A stretch of 64,000 nt of DNA from M3007 sp964646615. Lineage in GTDB: Bacteria > Bacteroidota > Bacteroidia > Chitinophagales > Saprospiraceae. Positions 1 to 8,597 of this stretch are shown here, piece after piece. The stretch lies in the NCBI GenBank assembly GCA_964646615.1, contig CAZYEV010000046.1:9098-73097 (forward strand). The letters run 5' to 3'. The number at the start of each line of letters is the position of its first letter. Position 1 is the first letter of the stretch. The position numbers and the translations under genes were made by a program. The notes under the pieces were generated by a model, which did not search any database, had not been told where the DNA came from, and saw only the letters and a program-made list of their open reading frames with translations.

Positions 1-1
1 A

Positions 2-100
2 CGCACCTTCCACTTAGTGTACGACTGTGCCTGGGCAGAGCTGCCAGACGGAGAGGTGCTGATCTTGCGCAAGGGGTGGCGCGAGCAGGGGCATAAATAG
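2..100 (+). CDS. 3' end of an unidentified gene (partial)
   Basis: The window opens inside an open frame that ends at the TAG at 98-100 and encodes 32 residues (RTFHLVYDCAWAELPDGEVL...). The composition looks like real protein rather than shadow: it mixes hydrophobic and charged residues and uses TTA before G for Leu, as the surrounding genes do. I do not recognise a family. The repeat array starts one base after the stop, so the stop codon and the repeat edge share an AG. The 5' part lies outside the window. Confidence 0.5.
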   Translation, partial: RTFHLVYDCAWAELPDGEVLILRKGWREQGHK

Positions 101-712
101 AGGCGACATCTCCGACAGGAGGTGTCGCCTCGGGGCCTGTTTTTCTCTTAAGAAAAAGACAACACCTCCCTGTGGGAGATATCGCCTTGCCGCTCCTTGA
201 GGCGACATCTCCGACAGAAGGTGTCGTCTCGGGGCCTGTTTTTCTCTTAAGAAAGACAACACCTCCCTGCGGGAGATGTCGCCTTGTCGCTCCTTGAGGC
301 GACATCTCCGACAGAAGGTGTCGTCTCGGGGCCTGTTTTTCTCTTAAGAAAAAGACAACACCTCCCTGTGGGAGATGTCGCCTTGCCGCTCCTTGAGGCG
401 ACATCTTCGCCAGAAGGTGTCGTCTCGGGGCCTGTTTTTCTCTTAAGAAAGACAACACCTCCCTGCGGGAGATGTCGCCTTGTCGCTCCTTGAGGCGACA
501 TCTCCGACAGAAGGTTCGCCTCGGGGCCTGTTTTTCTCTTAAAGACAACACCTCCCTGTGGGAGATGTCGCCTTGCCGCTCCTTGAGGCGACATCTTCGC
601 CAGAAGGTTCGCCTCGGGGCCTGTTTTTCTCTTAAGAAAAAGACAACACCTCCCTGTGGGAGATGTCGCCTTGCCGCTCCTTGAGGCGACATCTTCGCCA
701 GAAGGTTCGCCT
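101..712. repeat. Palindromic tandem array A, seven units of about 98 bp
   Basis: Units begin at 101, 200, 297, 396, 493, 586 and 684 (spacings 99, 97, 99, 97, 93, 98); the last is truncated. Each full unit has a first hairpin (AGGCGACATCTCC, 4-5 base loop, GGAGGTGTCGCCT or variants), a central segment with the short palindrome TTTCTCTTAAGAAA, a second hairpin (GACAACACCTCCC, TGTG or TGCG, GGGAGATGTCGCC) and a spacer CTTGCCGCTCCTTG. The first four units alternate between a 99-base and a 97-base version, which suggests duplication of a two-unit block. The array overlaps no recognisable gene and starts directly behind a stop codon. Confidence 0.95.
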
Positions 713-795
713 AGGCGTTTCCCCCGTGTTTTGCTCGGGTTGCCTCTCGAATGCGCCCGGTGCGCGTTTCGGTGTGAAAGAGAGGACGAGGATGC

Positions 796-803
796 TACCT
801 TTG
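796..803 (+). promoter_or_regulatory. Promoter -7 motif TACCTTTG
   Basis: TACCTTTGCCC matches the Bacteroidota -7 consensus TAnnTTTG and the extended form seen before many genes here. It lies 25 bases before the ATG at 829. No clear TTG -33 element is seen at the expected spacing. Confidence 0.6.
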
Positions 804-828
804 CCCAGCCATTTGGGCGCGTTTGCTT

Positions 829-3726
829 ATGAGACTTCCTGACCTTCGCACTGACGAACTGCACCGGCGCCTGTACGCCACAGATGCTTCTATTTTTCGG
901 GAATTGCCCGCCGGGGTGGCCTACCCGCGCGATACGGCAGACATTCAGGCGCTGGTAGCGTATGCCCGGGAGCGGGGGCTTAGCCTGATTCCGCGCACAG
1001 CGGGTACGTCGCTGGCGGGTCAATGCGTGGGCGAGGGCATTGTGGTGGACGTGTCGCGCCATATGACGCGCATTTTGGAGATCAGCCCGGAGGAGCGCTG
1101 GGTGCGGGTGGAGCCGGGGGTCATTCGCGACGAGCTTAATGTTGCGCTCAAGCCCTATGGATTGTTTTTTGCTCCGAACACCTCTACGGCCAACCGGTGT
1201 ATGTTGGGCGGCATGGTGGGCAACAACTCCTGTGGCACCACCTCGCTGGTGTATGGCAGCACTCGCGACCACCTGTTGGCCCTGCGCACGGTGCTCAGCG
1301 ACGGTTCGGAGGCGTTTTTCCGCGCCCTGACGCCCCAAGAGTTTGCCGAAAAATGCCGCCTCGATCGGCTGGAAGGGCGCCTTTACCGGCACATCCAGGA
1401 CCGGCTCTCGTCTCCCGAAGTTCAGGCGGAAATACGCGCCCACTACCCCAAGCCGCAGATACACCGGCGCAACACAGGCTATGCCGTTGACCTGTTGCTG
1501 CGCTCTAATGTCTTTACGCCTGGCGGGCCTGATTTCAATTTTTGCACGATGCTGGCCGGTTCGGAAGGCACGCTGGCCATCAGCACGGAAATAACGCTCA
1601 ACGTCGTACCCTTGCCCGAGCCTCACGACGTGGTACTGTGCGCACACTTCGCTGATCTGCAAGAGTGCCTGCATGCCGTGGTGCTGGCCGTTCAGCATCG
1701 CCCCAGCGCCTGTGAGCTGATGGATCACCTCATCCTCAGCTGCGCCCGCGCCAACCGCGAACAGGCGCGCAACCGTTTTTTTATCGAAGGAGAACCCGCC
1801 GCCGTGCTCATGATCGAATTTCGCGGCTCAACGCCTCAGGAAGCCCACGACAAAGCGCAGACCCTTATCCGCGATTTTCGCGCTCAAGGCTTTGGCTACG
1901 CCTTTCCCGTCGTGCCAGCACCGCAATCGAAGCGCGTATGGGAACTGCGCAATGCCGGGCTGGGCGTGCTGTCCAACATGCCCGGGGCAGCCAAAGGCAT
2001 CCCGTGCATCGAGGATACCGCTGTGGCCGTTACCGATTTGCCGGCCTACATTGCCGAATTTGAGGAACTCATGGGCCGCTTTGGCCAGAAATCGGTGTAC
2101 TACGCCCACGCCGGCGACGGTGAACTGCACCTGCGCCCTATTCTGAACCTGAAAGACGCCAACGACCGCCAACGCCTGCACGACATCGGTGAAGCCATGG
2201 CACACTTAATCAAAAAATACGGCGGCTCGCTCAGCGGCGAACACGGCGACGGGCGCGTCAGGGCTGAGTTTATTCCCATCGTATTGGGGCAAAAGAACTA
2301 TGAGCTGCTGCGCGACATCAAACGCACCTGGGACCCCCAGGGCATCTTCAACCCCGGCAAGATCGTGGACGCTCCGCCCATGAACACTTCCCTGCGCTAC
2401 GAAGCCGGCCAACAGGACCGCCCCTTCGAGACGGTGCTGGACTTCCCCGACGGCATCCTGCGCGCTGCCGAACGGTGCAACGGCTCAGGCGATTGCCGCC
2501 GCTTAGACTTCGCCGGCGGCACCATGTGCCCCAGCTATCGCGCCACCCGAGAGGAAAAACACAGCACCCGCGCCCGCGCCAACGCCCTGCGCGAATTCCT
2601 CACCCGAAGCCAGCGCCCCAACCCCTTCAGCCACGAAGAACTCTACGAAGTCATGGACCTGTGCCTGTCGTGTAAGGCCTGCGCCTCCGAATGCCCCTCC
2701 AACGTGGACATGGCCGCCATGAAGGCCGAATTTCTCCACCAGTACTACCGCACCCACGGCACGCCCTGGCGCGCTCGCCTCTTTGCCCACATCGCCCACC
2801 TGTACCGCCTGGGCGCCTCTGTACCCGCGCTGACCAATTTCGCCCTGAAAAGCCCTCTGACCGCTCCCTTGCTCAAACGCCTGCTGGGCATCGCCCCAAA
2901 ACGCAGCATACCCGCTCTGGGGCACACTACGCTGCGCCAATGGTATCGGAAGCACAACCAGCGTTTGCGCCCCAAAACGCCCCAAAAAGGCCTTGTATAT
3001 CTGTTCTGCGACGAATTCACCAACTACACCGATGTGGAGGTGGGCATCGCTGCCCTCCGCCTCCTGTGGGGGCTGGGCTACCAGGTAGCGCTCATCGAAC
3101 ACCCCGAAAGCGGGCGGGCGGCCATCTCCAAAGGCCTGCTCGAACGCGCCCGCGACCTGGCCATCCAACAGGTCAATCGCTTCCAGGAAATCATCAGCGA
3201 ACAAACGCCGCTGGTGGGCATCGAACCCTCGGCCCTGCTGACCTTCCGAGACGAATACCCGCGCTTAGTGCCGCCCTCCATGCGCTCAGCCGCCCAACGC
3301 TTGGGCGAAAACGCCCTCTTGCTCGAAGAATTCCTCTTCCGCGAAGCCCAAAAGGGCCACATCAGCGCCGACGACTTCACCGACGCGCCCCGACAGATAT
3401 GGCTCCACGGCCACTGCCACCAAAAAGCCTTAGCCAGCATAGAACCCACCGCATGGATGCTGGGCCTGCCCCAAGGGCATACGGTATCTGTCATCCCCTC
3501 CGGCTGCTGCGGCATGGCCGGCTCTTTCGGCTACGAACGCGAACACTACGACGTGAGCATGCGCATCGGCGAACTCGTCCTCCTGCCCGCCGTGCGCACC
3601 CTGCCCCCCGACGCCATCATCGCCGCCCCGGGCACCAGCTGCCGCCACCAAATCCTCGACGGCACCGGACGCACCGCCCTGCACCCCGCCCAAGTGCTGG
3701 CCCAAGCTCTGCGCCCCCACGGGTAA
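829..3726 (+). CDS. FAD-linked dehydrogenase fused to Fe-S/CCG domains (YdiJ/D-2-hydroxyacid type)
   Basis: A 965-residue two-part enzyme. Residues about 25-180 form an FAD_binding_4 domain (IPRTAGTSLAGQCVGEG, GGMVGNNSCGT), and about 240-515 the FAD-oxidase C-terminal domain ending in GIFNPGKI. Cysteine motifs follow near residue 549 (CNGSGDC...MCPSY) and 610-627 (CLSCKACASECPSN), which fit 4Fe-4S binding. GHCHQKA (about 860) and SGCCGMAGSFG (about 890) match the CCG domains of GlpC/HdrB-like subunits. The length and order resemble E. coli YdiJ (about 1,018 residues), a D-2-hydroxyglutarate/D-lactate type dehydrogenase that passes electrons to the respiratory chain. The substrate cannot be read from sequence. 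The ATG at 829 is preferred to an in-frame TTG at 823 because it follows a TACCTTTG promoter motif. Confidence 0.9.
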   Translation: MRLPDLRTDELHRRLYATDASIFRELPAGVAYPRDTADIQALVAYARERGLSLIPRTAGTSLAGQCVGEGIVVDVSRHMTRILEISPEERWVRVEPGVIRDELNVALKPYGLFFAPNTSTANRCMLGGMVGNNSCGTTSLVYGSTRDHLLALRTVLSDGSEAFFRALTPQEFAEKCRLDRLEGRLYRHIQDRLSSPEVQAEIRAHYPKPQIHRRNTGYAVDLLLRSNVFTPGGPDFNFCTMLAGSEGTLAISTEITLNVVPLPEPHDVVLCAHFADLQECLHAVVLAVQHRPSACELMDHLILSCARANREQARNRFFIEGEPAAVLMIEFRGSTPQEAHDKAQTLIRDFRAQGFGYAFPVVPAPQSKRVWELRNAGLGVLSNMPGAAKGIPCIEDTAVAVTDLPAYIAEFEELMGRFGQKSVYYAHAGDGELHLRPILNLKDANDRQRLHDIGEAMAHLIKKYGGSLSGEHGDGRVRAEFIPIVLGQKNYELLRDIKRTWDPQGIFNPGKIVDAPPMNTSLRYEAGQQDRPFETVLDFPDGILRAAERCNGSGDCRRLDFAGGTMCPSYRATREEKHSTRARANALREFLTRSQRPNPFSHEELYEVMDLCLSCKACASECPSNVDMAAMKAEFLHQYYRTHGTPWRARLFAHIAHLYRLGASVPALTNFALKSPLTAPLLKRLLGIAPKRSIPALGHTTLRQWYRKHNQRLRPKTPQKGLVYLFCDEFTNYTDVEVGIAALRLLWGLGYQVALIEHPESGRAAISKGLLERARDLAIQQVNRFQEIISEQTPLVGIEPSALLTFRDEYPRLVPPSMRSAAQRLGENALLLEEFLFREAQKGHISADDFTDAPRQIWLHGHCHQKALASIEPTAWMLGLPQGHTVSVIPSGCCGMAGSFGYEREHYDVSMRIGELVLLPAVRTLPPDAIIAAPGTSCRHQILDGTGRTALHPAQVLAQALRPHG

Positions 3727-3775
3727 GGCGAAGCCATCGTGCCCCCCGGTAGAAGCCTCTTTGCAGCCTGATTTC

Positions 3776-3830
3776 ACCGCAGAGAAACGCCGAGAAAAGC
3801 ACCTCTGTGGCCCCTGGCGCCCTCTGCGGT
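3776..3830. repeat. Intergenic inverted repeat with ACCGCAGAG / CTCTGCGGT arms
   Basis: Perfect 9-base arms at 3776-3784 and 3822-3830 enclose a segment with further CGCCGAG and CTCTGTGG matches. Related GCAG/CTCTGCGG fragments occur in other gaps, at about 5,690, 5,785 and 19,140. This looks like a second, degenerate intergenic repeat family, unrelated in sequence to the GGCGACATCTCC family. Confidence 0.5.
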
Positions 3831-3902
3831 TTTCTAACCTCCTGCCTCGCAGCAGCCTTGCACAAGATCAGCTACCATGCTTCCGCTGCAAAACAGCCCT
3901 CC

Positions 3903-4769
3903 CTATTGGCGCTGAAACGACGCACGGCCCAACAGCTGCCCGCTCTGGGCGTCGAGCACCACCAGGAAGTACAGGCCCGCCGGCAAATGGCCCGTCGGCA
4001 CGGTCTCTCCGCTGTAAAGCAAGTGGCTGCCCACCTTCCGGCCCGTGACATCCAGCACCTGTGCGAATAAAAGGCCCTCACGCGCCATATAAAGCCGCAG
4101 GAACTCCGAAGTCGGATTGGGCGACAGTAGCACCGGCAGCAGCGAAGTCGGCTCTGAGGCGCTCACGGAGCCTTCAAAGGCCAGCGCATCTACCCACATA
4201 GAACTATTCACCGCCGGAGCAGCCGGGTCTTTGCTCGAAGCAATAACGATCAGCGCCGTATCGGGCTGGGCGTTGGAGCGATACGACAGGGGCACCGAAA
4301 ACGGCATATAGACCGCCGCCGCACCGCCCTGCCAGAAGAACGTCGCTACCGTATCGCGCCCGCCCCCCGGCAAGGTGCGCGTCAGCAGCCCAAAGACCGT
4401 GCAGCTATCGCCTACCCCCGGCGTGTACTGGTAATAACCCGCCAGGCGCGCCGGACGCTGATTGTAGGCAAAACCGCCACTCACACTCTGAGTCGCCACG
4501 TCCAATTTGCCCGTAAACAGCAAACCCGGCACCCGCGCAATGCCTAAATCGCGCGTGAAAAGCCGCGCCGCGAAATTGCCCGAATACCGGTCGGTGCTCT
4601 TCTCACAGGTAACCGCAATGCCGTTGGTCGCCTGAGCCACCACCCCCCAACCCGTCGGATACTCATACCCCGGCGCCGACTGCCAGGCCTCAAAATCCGC
4701 ATTCGGTATCTGGGCCAACGCCGCAAAACCAGCGGCCGTAAACAGCAAAGTGTAGAGTTGTTTTTTCAT
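3903..4769 (-). CDS. Secreted protein with T9SS type A sorting domain
   Basis: 288 residues. The start at 4769 gives a signal peptide (MKKQLYTLLFTAAGFAALAQ) and follows a run of T residues in the gap. The C-terminal 80 residues are a typical T9SS type A sorting domain: LLSPNPTSEFLRLYM, then a GRKVGSHLL strand, LPAGLYFLVVLDAQSG and a basic end (GRASFQRQ). The middle (IPNADFEAWQS..., W- and Y-rich beta strands) resembles the carbohydrate-binding-like beta-sandwich region often placed before sorting domains in Bacteroidota, but I cannot assign a ligand. The protein is expected to cross the outer membrane through the T9SS and be anchored or released. Confidence 0.85.
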   Translation of the reverse strand: MKKQLYTLLFTAAGFAALAQIPNADFEAWQSAPGYEYPTGWGVVAQATNGIAVTCEKSTDRYSGNFAARLFTRDLGIARVPGLLFTGKLDVATQSVSGGFAYNQRPARLAGYYQYTPGVGDSCTVFGLLTRTLPGGGRDTVATFFWQGGAAAVYMPFSVPLSYRSNAQPDTALIVIASSKDPAAPAVNSSMWVDALAFEGSVSASEPTSLLPVLLSPNPTSEFLRLYMAREGLLFAQVLDVTGRKVGSHLLYSGETVPTGHLPAGLYFLVVLDAQSGQLLGRASFQRQ

Positions 4770-5031
4770 AAAATAAACCGTTTTAAATTGAAAATGAAAC
4801 ACAAAAATCACAGAAAAACGATGGAGCCGCCATAGCCTCCCACACTTTTTTTTCGCACACCTCCGAGACAGACTCCAAATAACAGAAAACCACCAACGCC
4901 CCGATGAAAAGGAAGAACATCTCGCCGGCAAAATTCGAGCTTTTGGGCAAGCCGGCAAATAGCTTGCTCAGAAAGTCAGCTTCGCCGGAAGATCGAAGAG
5001 GCCCAGAGACAGTACCTCCCTAAGAAGCATA

Positions 5032-5480
5032 GAGGCGACACCTCCCTGCGGGAGATGTCGCCTCCCGCCCCCAGAGGTGTCGTCTTCGAGGAACGAGAAG
5101 GCGACACCTCTAAAACAAAATCAACACAAAAAATCAAAGATAAGCACATAGAAGTACAGAGACAACACCTCCCTACGGAAGATGTCGCCTCCCCCCAGAG
5201 GTGTCGTCTTCGAGGAACGAGAAGGCGACACCTCTAAAACAAAATCAACACAAAAAATCAAAGATAAACGAATAGAAGCACAGAGACAACACCTCCCGGC
5301 GGGAGATGTCGCCTCTCCCAGAGGTGTCGTCTTCGAGGAACGAGAAGGCGACACCTCCAAAACAAAGTCAACACAAAAAATCAAAGATAAACGAATAGAA
5401 GCACAGAGACAACACCTCCCGGCGGGAGATGTCGCCTCCCCCAGAGGTGCCGTCTTCGAGGAACGAGAAGGCGACACCTC
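5032..5480. repeat. Palindromic tandem array B, four units of about 124 bp
   Basis: Units start at 5034, 5161, 5285 and 5408 (spacings 127, 124, 123). Each carries two hairpins made from the array A arm: GACAACACCTCCC/GGGAGATGTCGCC, then GAGGTGTCGTCTTC, a loop GAGGAACGA, and GAAGGCGACACCTC. An A-rich spacer of about 49 bases follows (AAAACAAAATCAACAC...ATCAAAGATAAACG). Spacers are nearly identical between units, so this is not a CRISPR array. It lies between the 5' end of a T9SS cargo gene and the 3' end of a glycosyltransferase gene, both on the minus strand. Confidence 0.95.
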
Positions 5481-5941
5481 CAAAAAAATAACATAAAATA
5501 CAGAAAAAAACAGAAAAAGCCACACCCTTCATCTTCTATATTCAGAAGAGGCCGGCAACGAATGCCGCATGGCAGCCGAAACGGCTTAGCCGGCCAACGC
5601 ATTCTATGTCTTCTCTAATAGCAATAGTTATTTCAATATAAATTAATAGAAAAAAACACCAATTGACTGAAGGTATTTCTTGCTGCATTTCTCTGCGGTT
5701 GGAAAAAAAATCTTGGAGCCTACCAGCATCACAACTGTGAGCAACATCAGTCGTTTAAATAGGAAGTAATAGAAAAAAATACTGAGACCACAGAGATTTT
5801 TTTTCTGGCAATCACAAGCCCGCGTATTGTTTACGGCCATTAAAAGTTAAGCCTGAATGGGCCGCTGAGCATCGAAGTGGGTTTTGAGGCTGGCCTTTGA
5901 GCGAGGCCGGGCTGCTGAAAAAGTAAATAGGCCTATATTTC
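5481..5941. other. AT-rich non-coding stretch with a compound hairpin
   Basis: There is no credible gene here. The segment is clearly more AT-rich than its surroundings. At 5550-5595 GGCCGGC pairs with GCCGGCC and encloses AGCCG-AAA-CGGCT, giving a nested hairpin. A perfect 10-base palindrome ATAGGCCTAT lies at 5927-5936, six bases beyond the stop of the glycosyltransferase gene. GCAGAG-type fragments occur near 5,690 and 5,785. An unrecognised small RNA cannot be excluded. Confidence 0.4.
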
Positions 5942-7096
5942 CTATTCTTTTCCGAACATCTCTGCCAGTTGTGCATACGTTTGTCGCACTGTGGTTTGCA
6001 GGCGCTGATAGATGCCTGGCGCGGCGGTTTGTTTTTTGCGCACGGCTTGGGGCGTCAGGTGCCGCAGGAAGTCGGCCATTTGCTCCTGGATGCGGTCGTT
6101 TTCCTTGATGAGCCAGCCGGCGTCTTGCAGCAGGTGCCAGTTGTCGCTGTCGGGGCTGCCACAGAAGAGGATAGCACCGCCGACGGCGATGGCGCTGACG
6201 GCTTTGGAGGGCACGGCTACGTGTGTCCAGCTGCGGCGCAATGATACCAGGTGGACACTGATGAAGGCTAATTGTTCGCGCGGGACGTGGTCGAGCAGCA
6301 CCACACCGGGCTTTCCCTGGGCATAGGCTTTCAGGGCGGGCGCCTGGTTGCCGTAGAGGGCCAGGATGAGTCGGTGCCGCTCTGGGTCGAGGTGGTCTAT
6401 GGCGGCGCGGATAAACTCCGGGTTGTGCGGGTCGCCCACGTTGCCGCAATAGCCGAGCATGACTCGGTCAGGGTCGTACCAGTCGGGCGGCGTTTCGGGG
6501 CGCGTCAGGGTATGGAAGAACACGCCGCAGGGCAACAGCAGTGCGGGCAGGTCGGGCCTTTGGTACGCCTGCCGCAGATGTTCGGCCTGGCGGGGGCCGA
6601 GGGCGATGAGGGCGTGCGGGGCGCGTCGGTAGGTAGCGCGCAGGGCAAGCCGGTACAGCGGATGGCGCTCGTGGATCCAGCCCGTTGCGCGGAAGCCTTC
6701 GGGAAAGAGGTCGAACGCCCACAACAGCCAGCGCGTGCGGCGCGGCAGCAACCAGCCGGCCCACATAGGCAACAACGGCGGACTGGTGGTACACACGATC
6801 CAGCGGTGGCGGTAGCGCCAGGCGCGCGCCAGGAGCGCCAGGCCATCGTACACCATGGTCAGCAGGCGAGGCACAGGGCGGTTGCCCTCGTAGGGCGTCC
6901 ACAGGCGGTGCACCTCACCCGCAGGCCGACGCCGCCCGCCTCCACCAGCGAAGGAACGGCCTATGCACAGCACCACGCTGCGAATGCCGTGCTCGCGCTC
7001 CAGGTATTCCACCAGGTCGCACACCGACTCGCCGTTGATGTTCGGATTGGGCGGATAATGGCGCGTAAGAAAAACCACCGGAGCAGAGGTGCTCAT
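5942..7096 (-). CDS. Glycosyltransferase, GT4/GT-B type
   Basis: 384 residues. The N-terminus (VVFLTRHYPPNPNINGESV) matches the donor-independent loop of GT4 enzymes such as WbuB-like transferases. The middle has RWLLWAFDLFPEGF and a second Rossmann-like half (YDPDRVMLGYCGNVGDPHNPEF...). The C-terminal half contains VPSKAVSAIAVGGAILFCGSPDSDNWHLLQDAGWLI, the region that in GT4 enzymes holds the EX7E-like nucleotide-sugar site, although the exact glutamates are not obvious. It acts on the cytoplasmic face and probably adds a sugar to a lipid-linked glycan. It lies 13 bases downstream of an epimerase gene, on the same strand, so the two are probably co-transcribed. Confidence 0.8.
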   Translation of the reverse strand: MSTSAPVVFLTRHYPPNPNINGESVCDLVEYLEREHGIRSVVLCIGRSFAGGGGRRRPAGEVHRLWTPYEGNRPVPRLLTMVYDGLALLARAWRYRHRWIVCTTSPPLLPMWAGWLLPRRTRWLLWAFDLFPEGFRATGWIHERHPLYRLALRATYRRAPHALIALGPRQAEHLRQAYQRPDLPALLLPCGVFFHTLTRPETPPDWYDPDRVMLGYCGNVGDPHNPEFIRAAIDHLDPERHRLILALYGNQAPALKAYAQGKPGVVLLDHVPREQLAFISVHLVSLRRSWTHVAVPSKAVSAIAVGGAILFCGSPDSDNWHLLQDAGWLIKENDRIQEQMADFLRHLTPQAVRKKQTAAPGIYQRLQTTVRQTYAQLAEMFGKE

Positions 7097-7109
7097 AAAA
7101 ATCCAACCT

Positions 7110-8171
7110 TCACACGCGCTCCAGCAGCGCGTTGTAGATGCGAACCAATATGCTTTTCAAGTCGTACTGATAACTCCACTCCGGGTAGTGCTGCTGAAAT
7201 TTGCGCACGTCGCTGATGTACCAGATGTGGTCGCCCACGCGGTTGATGGGGCTGTACTGATAGTTCAGCTTCTTGCCCGCAATTTCTTCGCACATCTGAA
7301 TGGCCTCCAGCATCGAGCAGTTGGAAAAGCGACTGCCGCCGGCATTGTACACCTCACCCGGGCGCGGGTTCTGGTAATAGTGCCAGAACATGTTCACTAA
7401 ATCGTAGCTGTCAATGTTGTCGCGCACCTGCTTGCCTTTGTAGCCGAAGATGGTGTATTCGCGGCCCGTAACTACGCATTTCATCAGGTACGACAAAAAG
7501 CCGTGCAGCTGGGCGCCCGAATGGCCCGCTCCCGTCAGGCAGCCGCCGCGGAAAGAGGCCGTTTTCAGGTTAAAATAGCGCCCATATTCCTGCACCAGCA
7601 CGTCAGCTGCCACTTTGGAGGCCCCAAAGAGCGAGTGTGTGGTGTGGTCTAAGCTCATGTACTCATCAATGCCGTGCTCGTAATAAGGGTGGTCGGCGGC
7701 CACTTCCCAGCGCGTGTCGAGTTCGACTAAGGGCAGCAGGTTAGGGTTGTCGCCGTAAACTTTGTTGGTCGAGGTGAAGATGAACACGGCCTGAGGGCAG
7801 TGCCGGCGCGTCAGTTCCAGCAGGTTGAGCGTGCCGTTGGCGTTGACGCTGAAGTCCGTAAAGGGTTCGCGTGCGGCCCAGTCGTGGCTGGGCTGGGCAG
7901 CTGTGTGCACAATGAGGCGAATGTCGGTGCCGTATTCCTGAAAGATGCGCTCCAGGGCCTCTAAGTCCCGAATATCGGCGCTGTAGTGGCGGTAGTTGGG
8001 GTAGCGCTCCAGCAGGCGGTCGCGGTTCCAGGCCGTCGAGGCTTCGGGGCCGAAGAAGTAGGCCCGCATGTCGTTGTCAATGCCGACCACGAGGTCGAAC
8101 TTGTCGGAAAAGAAGGCGACCGACTCTCCGCCAATCAGGCCCGCCGAACCGGTAATAAGGGCAACGTTCAT
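7110..8171 (-). CDS. NAD-dependent nucleotide-sugar epimerase (CDP-paratose 2-epimerase-like SDR)
   Basis: 353 residues; the start at 8171 places the nucleotide-binding motif TGSAGLIGG at residues 7-15, which fixes it. The extended SDR fold continues with HTAAQPSHDWA, FTSTNKVYGDNP and the C-terminal NAGGSRFSNCSMLEA, all typical of the CDP-paratose/tyvelose epimerase group. The usual YxxxK motif appears as LFGASK: Phe stands where the catalytic Tyr is expected, while the Lys is kept. This is either a family variant or a changed chemistry. The gene is immediately upstream of the glycosyltransferase on the same strand, consistent with a two-gene sugar modification unit. Confidence 0.8.
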   Translation of the reverse strand: MNVALITGSAGLIGGESVAFFSDKFDLVVGIDNDMRAYFFGPEASTAWNRDRLLERYPNYRHYSADIRDLEALERIFQEYGTDIRLIVHTAAQPSHDWAAREPFTDFSVNANGTLNLLELTRRHCPQAVFIFTSTNKVYGDNPNLLPLVELDTRWEVAADHPYYEHGIDEYMSLDHTTHSLFGASKVAADVLVQEYGRYFNLKTASFRGGCLTGAGHSGAQLHGFLSYLMKCVVTGREYTIFGYKGKQVRDNIDSYDLVNMFWHYYQNPRPGEVYNAGGSRFSNCSMLEAIQMCEEIAGKKLNYQYSPINRVGDHIWYISDVRKFQQHYPEWSYQYDLKSILVRIYNALLERV

Positions 8172-8597
8172 GAGCGATGTGCACGAGTTTGGGTAATGAA
8201 AAACCAGACAGGCCGCAAAGAAAAGGCAAGCGGCGCATTTGGGCCTGCGACAAAAGCTACGGGCCATGGACGGTGCATTCAGTATTGGCCCGAAACCTGG
8301 GTGCCTTTGTGCTCCTCTCTTTGGCCCTTCGCAGTAAAAACTCATTTGTGCATTTGTGGCAACAAAAAGCAAAATTTGTCTATTGGTGTCTATGCTTCAT
8401 TACATGCCATGTAACGCATTGTCCAAACCTACTCGCCATGACCGGGTGCGAAAAATTCATGTGCGACCGCCGACCCTTATTCTGGTCTGTAATTGATGAC
8501 CGGCCGTCGGACGTCAGCGACGAGCTGCTTTTTTAGAATGCTGACCGAAGGCGTTGCTTCGCATCTTTTCCCTGAGGCAGGCTCGCCGGATAGGACC
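8172..8597. other. 426-base gap without a gene
   Basis: Lies between two minus-strand genes. No open frame with protein-like composition is present. It holds stretches such as GTGCCTTTGTGCTCC and TTTGGCCCTTCGCAG that may be worn copies of the GCAGAG-type repeat. It must contain the promoter of the epimerase gene, but no exact TAnnTTTG motif is seen in the right place. Confidence 0.3.

Noticed and set aside
101..712. Long open frames on both strands through the repeat array (for example 247-1728 minus)
   Set aside because: The repeat arms contain no stop triplets, so frames stay open by chance. Unit lengths of 97-99 bases shift the frame at each unit, the peptides are low-complexity, and one frame runs antisense through the dehydrogenase gene.
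1828..3777. Several minus-strand frames of 70-233 residues inside the dehydrogenase gene
   Set aside because: They are antisense shadows in GC-rich coding sequence; the forward frame has full catalytic motifs.
5034..5480. CRISPR array
   Set aside because: Units are separated by near-identical spacers, each unit has two hairpins, and no cas gene is in the window.
8172..8372. 67-residue N-terminal extension of the epimerase
   Set aside because: The nucleotide-binding motif normally sits within about 10 residues of the start; the ATG at 8171 satisfies this.
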